Shown: positions 4,456 to 5,631 of the stretch, one piece after another
Position numbering within the stretch: the first letter of the stretch is position 1
Layout: the number at the start of each line of letters is the position of its first letter
Origin: Gammaproteobacteria bacterium
Lineage (GTDB): Bacteria > Pseudomonadota > Gammaproteobacteria > Enterobacterales > Psychrobiaceae
Assembly: GCA_013214885.1 (NCBI GenBank)
Contig: JABSRS010000246.1
Coordinates: 1 to 5,631, forward strand
DNA: 5,631 bases
Direction: 5' to 3'
Notes under the pieces: generated by a model
Told to the model about the DNA's origin: nothing
The model's input: only the letters and a program-made list of their open reading frames with translations
The model's database searches: none
Made by a program: the position numbers and the translations under genes

Positions 4456-5631
4456 TTAGTTTTGATTAACTATCGCCGTGTTATTATCACCAATTTGCGT
4501 AACATTAACCGAAGCACCAGTTCCTACAATATAGCCACCAATAATGTTGCCGTTGCCGATCTGCGTAACAGCAAACTCATTGCCTGAGCCACCCATGATG
4601 AAAGCATCTACACTTTCGCCGCCAATAATATTATCATCACCAATTTGCGATAATGTTAAAATGTTATCACTGCCTTCAAGCATTAAATCAAGAATATTAA
4701 AGTCACCTTCTTGAGTCAATGTTGCCGTATTATTGTTACTGTCAGCAAAAGTACTAGTGGTCAGCGTTATCTCATTGACATTGCCTGTTTGAACGATTTT
4801 AAAATCATTATCGTTCGCCATATAACCAAAGCTTGAATCGCCCATTTGAACAATTAAGTTATTTTCGTTACCCGTTTGATTGGCTTCGATATCATTATTG
4901 TCACCTTGAAAATCAACAATATGGACCGAGTTACTGTCACCATCTTGATCACTTTCAAAATCATTGTTGTTGCCAATCATCCCTAGATAAACGGAGTTAA
5001 AGTCGCCATCTTGTTCAATATCTAAATCATTGTTATCACCAAAAGCTAGTAACTCTGCACTATTAAAATCGCCATCTTGGTCAGAAATAATTGAATTTTC
5101 TTCCCCTTCAACAACAATTGTCGATGCGTTATAGTCCCCCTCTTGACTAGCTAAAATTGTCACCTTTTCAACCACTAAATCGTTGGCGGTTATTTTGTTA
5201 CGATCGCCTTCTTGAGATAACGTTACATCATTATTATTACCAAGTAAGTCATTAACATAACTAGTATTGTAATAACCATCTTGTTCGATTTTTAATTCAT
5301 TATCATCACCAATAAGACGACGCGAATATGCTTCATTCCACTTATCGCCACCTTGCTCTATTTCAATTTCATTAGCGCTGCCTTCCATGTCGGTGCCAAA
5401 GTACCACTGGGCATTATTACCCTGTTCGACGCTAATTAAGTTATCGTTACCAGTAATTTTTGCGACCGCACGATGAGCTAAGGAACTAGCCGTTGTCAAT
5501 TCATCTTGAGCAACAGTCATTGTGTTAGTGTTACCCACTGCAGTCATTGAACTTTGCGCGCCATTGCCTGTTTGAATAATCTCATGAATATTTGAATCAC
5601 CAATCGCTTCAGCGATCCCAACTAGATTTTC
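4456..5631 (-). CDS. Large acidic curlin-repeat protein, CsgA/CsgB family (5' partial)
   Basis: Predicted secreted amyloid subunit of the curli fibre. The frame runs off the right edge; the Met at 5547 is internal, since the 28 codons upstream are open and continue the repeat (GDSNIHEIIQTGNG). Numbering here is from that Met, giving 363 residues plus 28. The protein is a chain of curlin repeats, G-x-x-N-x5-Q-x-G-x-x-N, with the key Gln at -8, 14, 42, 65, 89, 112, 135, 157, 179, 201, 224, 253, 279, 301, 329 and 351: sixteen units, mostly 22-24 residues. The last unit ASVNVTQIGDNNTAIVNQN is close to the last repeat of E. coli CsgA (SSVNVTQVGFGNNATAHQY), so a CsgA-type role is more likely than CsgB. 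It is over twice the length of CsgA (151). Residues 129-363 hold about 41 Asp/Glu and only one Lys, with no Arg. The signal peptide and promoter must lie outside the window. Confidence 0.9.
   Translation of the reverse strand, partial: ENLVGIAEAIGDSNIHEIIQTGNGAQSSMTAVGNTNTMTVAQDELTTASSLAHRAVAKITGNDNLISVEQGNNAQWYFGTDMEGSANEIEIEQGGDKWNEAYSRRLIGDDNELKIEQDGYYNTSYVNDLLGNNNDVTLSQEGDRNKITANDLVVEKVTILASQEGDYNASTIVVEGEENSIISDQDGDFNSAELLAFGDNNDLDIEQDGDFNSVYLGMIGNNNDFESDQDGDSNSVHIVDFQGDNNDIEANQTGNENNLIVQMGDSSFGYMANDNDFKIVQTGNVNEITLTTSTFADSNNNTATLTQEGDFNILDLMLEGSDNILTLSQIGDDNIIGGESVDAFIMGGSGNEFAVTQIGNGNIIGGYIVGTGASVNVTQIGDNNTAIVNQN
4459..5601 (-). repeat. Tandem curlin repeats encoded in the amyloid gene
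   Basis: Degenerate tandem repeats of about 66-72 bp, visible mainly at protein level. The three central units (Gln157, Gln179 and Gln201) are each 66 bp apart and share recognisable DNA, for example the core CGCCATCTTG on the plus strand near 5005 and 5072. Longer spacings of 26-29 residues occur near residues 224-279 and 301-329, and at the start (14 to 42), marking inserts in the turns. The repeat probably continues beyond the right edge. Confidence 0.85.

Noticed and set aside
4459..5601. Regularly spaced DNA repeats as a possible CRISPR array
   Set aside because: The spacing is in multiples of three, the frame is open throughout, and the repeats encode the curlin motif; repeat copies are too divergent for CRISPR.

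Overview
This window holds most of a curli (functional amyloid) biogenesis locus, with a two-component system beside it. The DNA is moderately AT-rich. The csg gene content and the protein sequences (E. coli-like CsgD, CsgE, CsgF and CsgG, but a much longer and more acidic curlin) point to a gammaproteobacterium, most likely a marine or aquatic Alteromonadales-type organism (Shewanella, Pseudoalteromonas or Colwellia relatives). The genus is an inference and is not proven by the sequence.

Layout. Plus strand, left part: a sensor histidine kinase (partial, cut by the left edge) with an extracytoplasmic sCache-type sensor, one visible membrane helix, a HisKA_3 dimerisation domain and an HATPase domain. 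It overlaps by 11 bp a NarL/FixJ-type response regulator. After a 161-bp gap with a candidate stationary-phase-type promoter comes a csgD-type LuxR regulator. A perfect 32-bp palindrome flanked by A and T runs (2681-2712) ends csgD and also serves the convergent operon. Minus strand, right part, in transcription order: a very long curlin-repeat protein (partial, running off the right edge), then csgE, csgF and csgG, tightly packed and ending at the shared terminator.

How the parts fit. CsgG is the outer-membrane secretion pore, CsgE its periplasmic adaptor, CsgF the surface-exposed assembly factor, and the repeat protein the secreted amyloid substrate. CsgD is the expected activator of the locus. 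The adjacent kinase/regulator pair is a plausible dedicated sensory input to csgD; that link rests on position only.

The most interesting features are the giant acidic curlin (at least 16 repeat units in view, nearly no Lys or Arg in the last 235 residues, repeated D-x-D-G-D-x-N loops), the kinase/regulator pair next to csgD, a stem-loop between the curlin gene and csgE, and changes at the predicted CsgG constriction.
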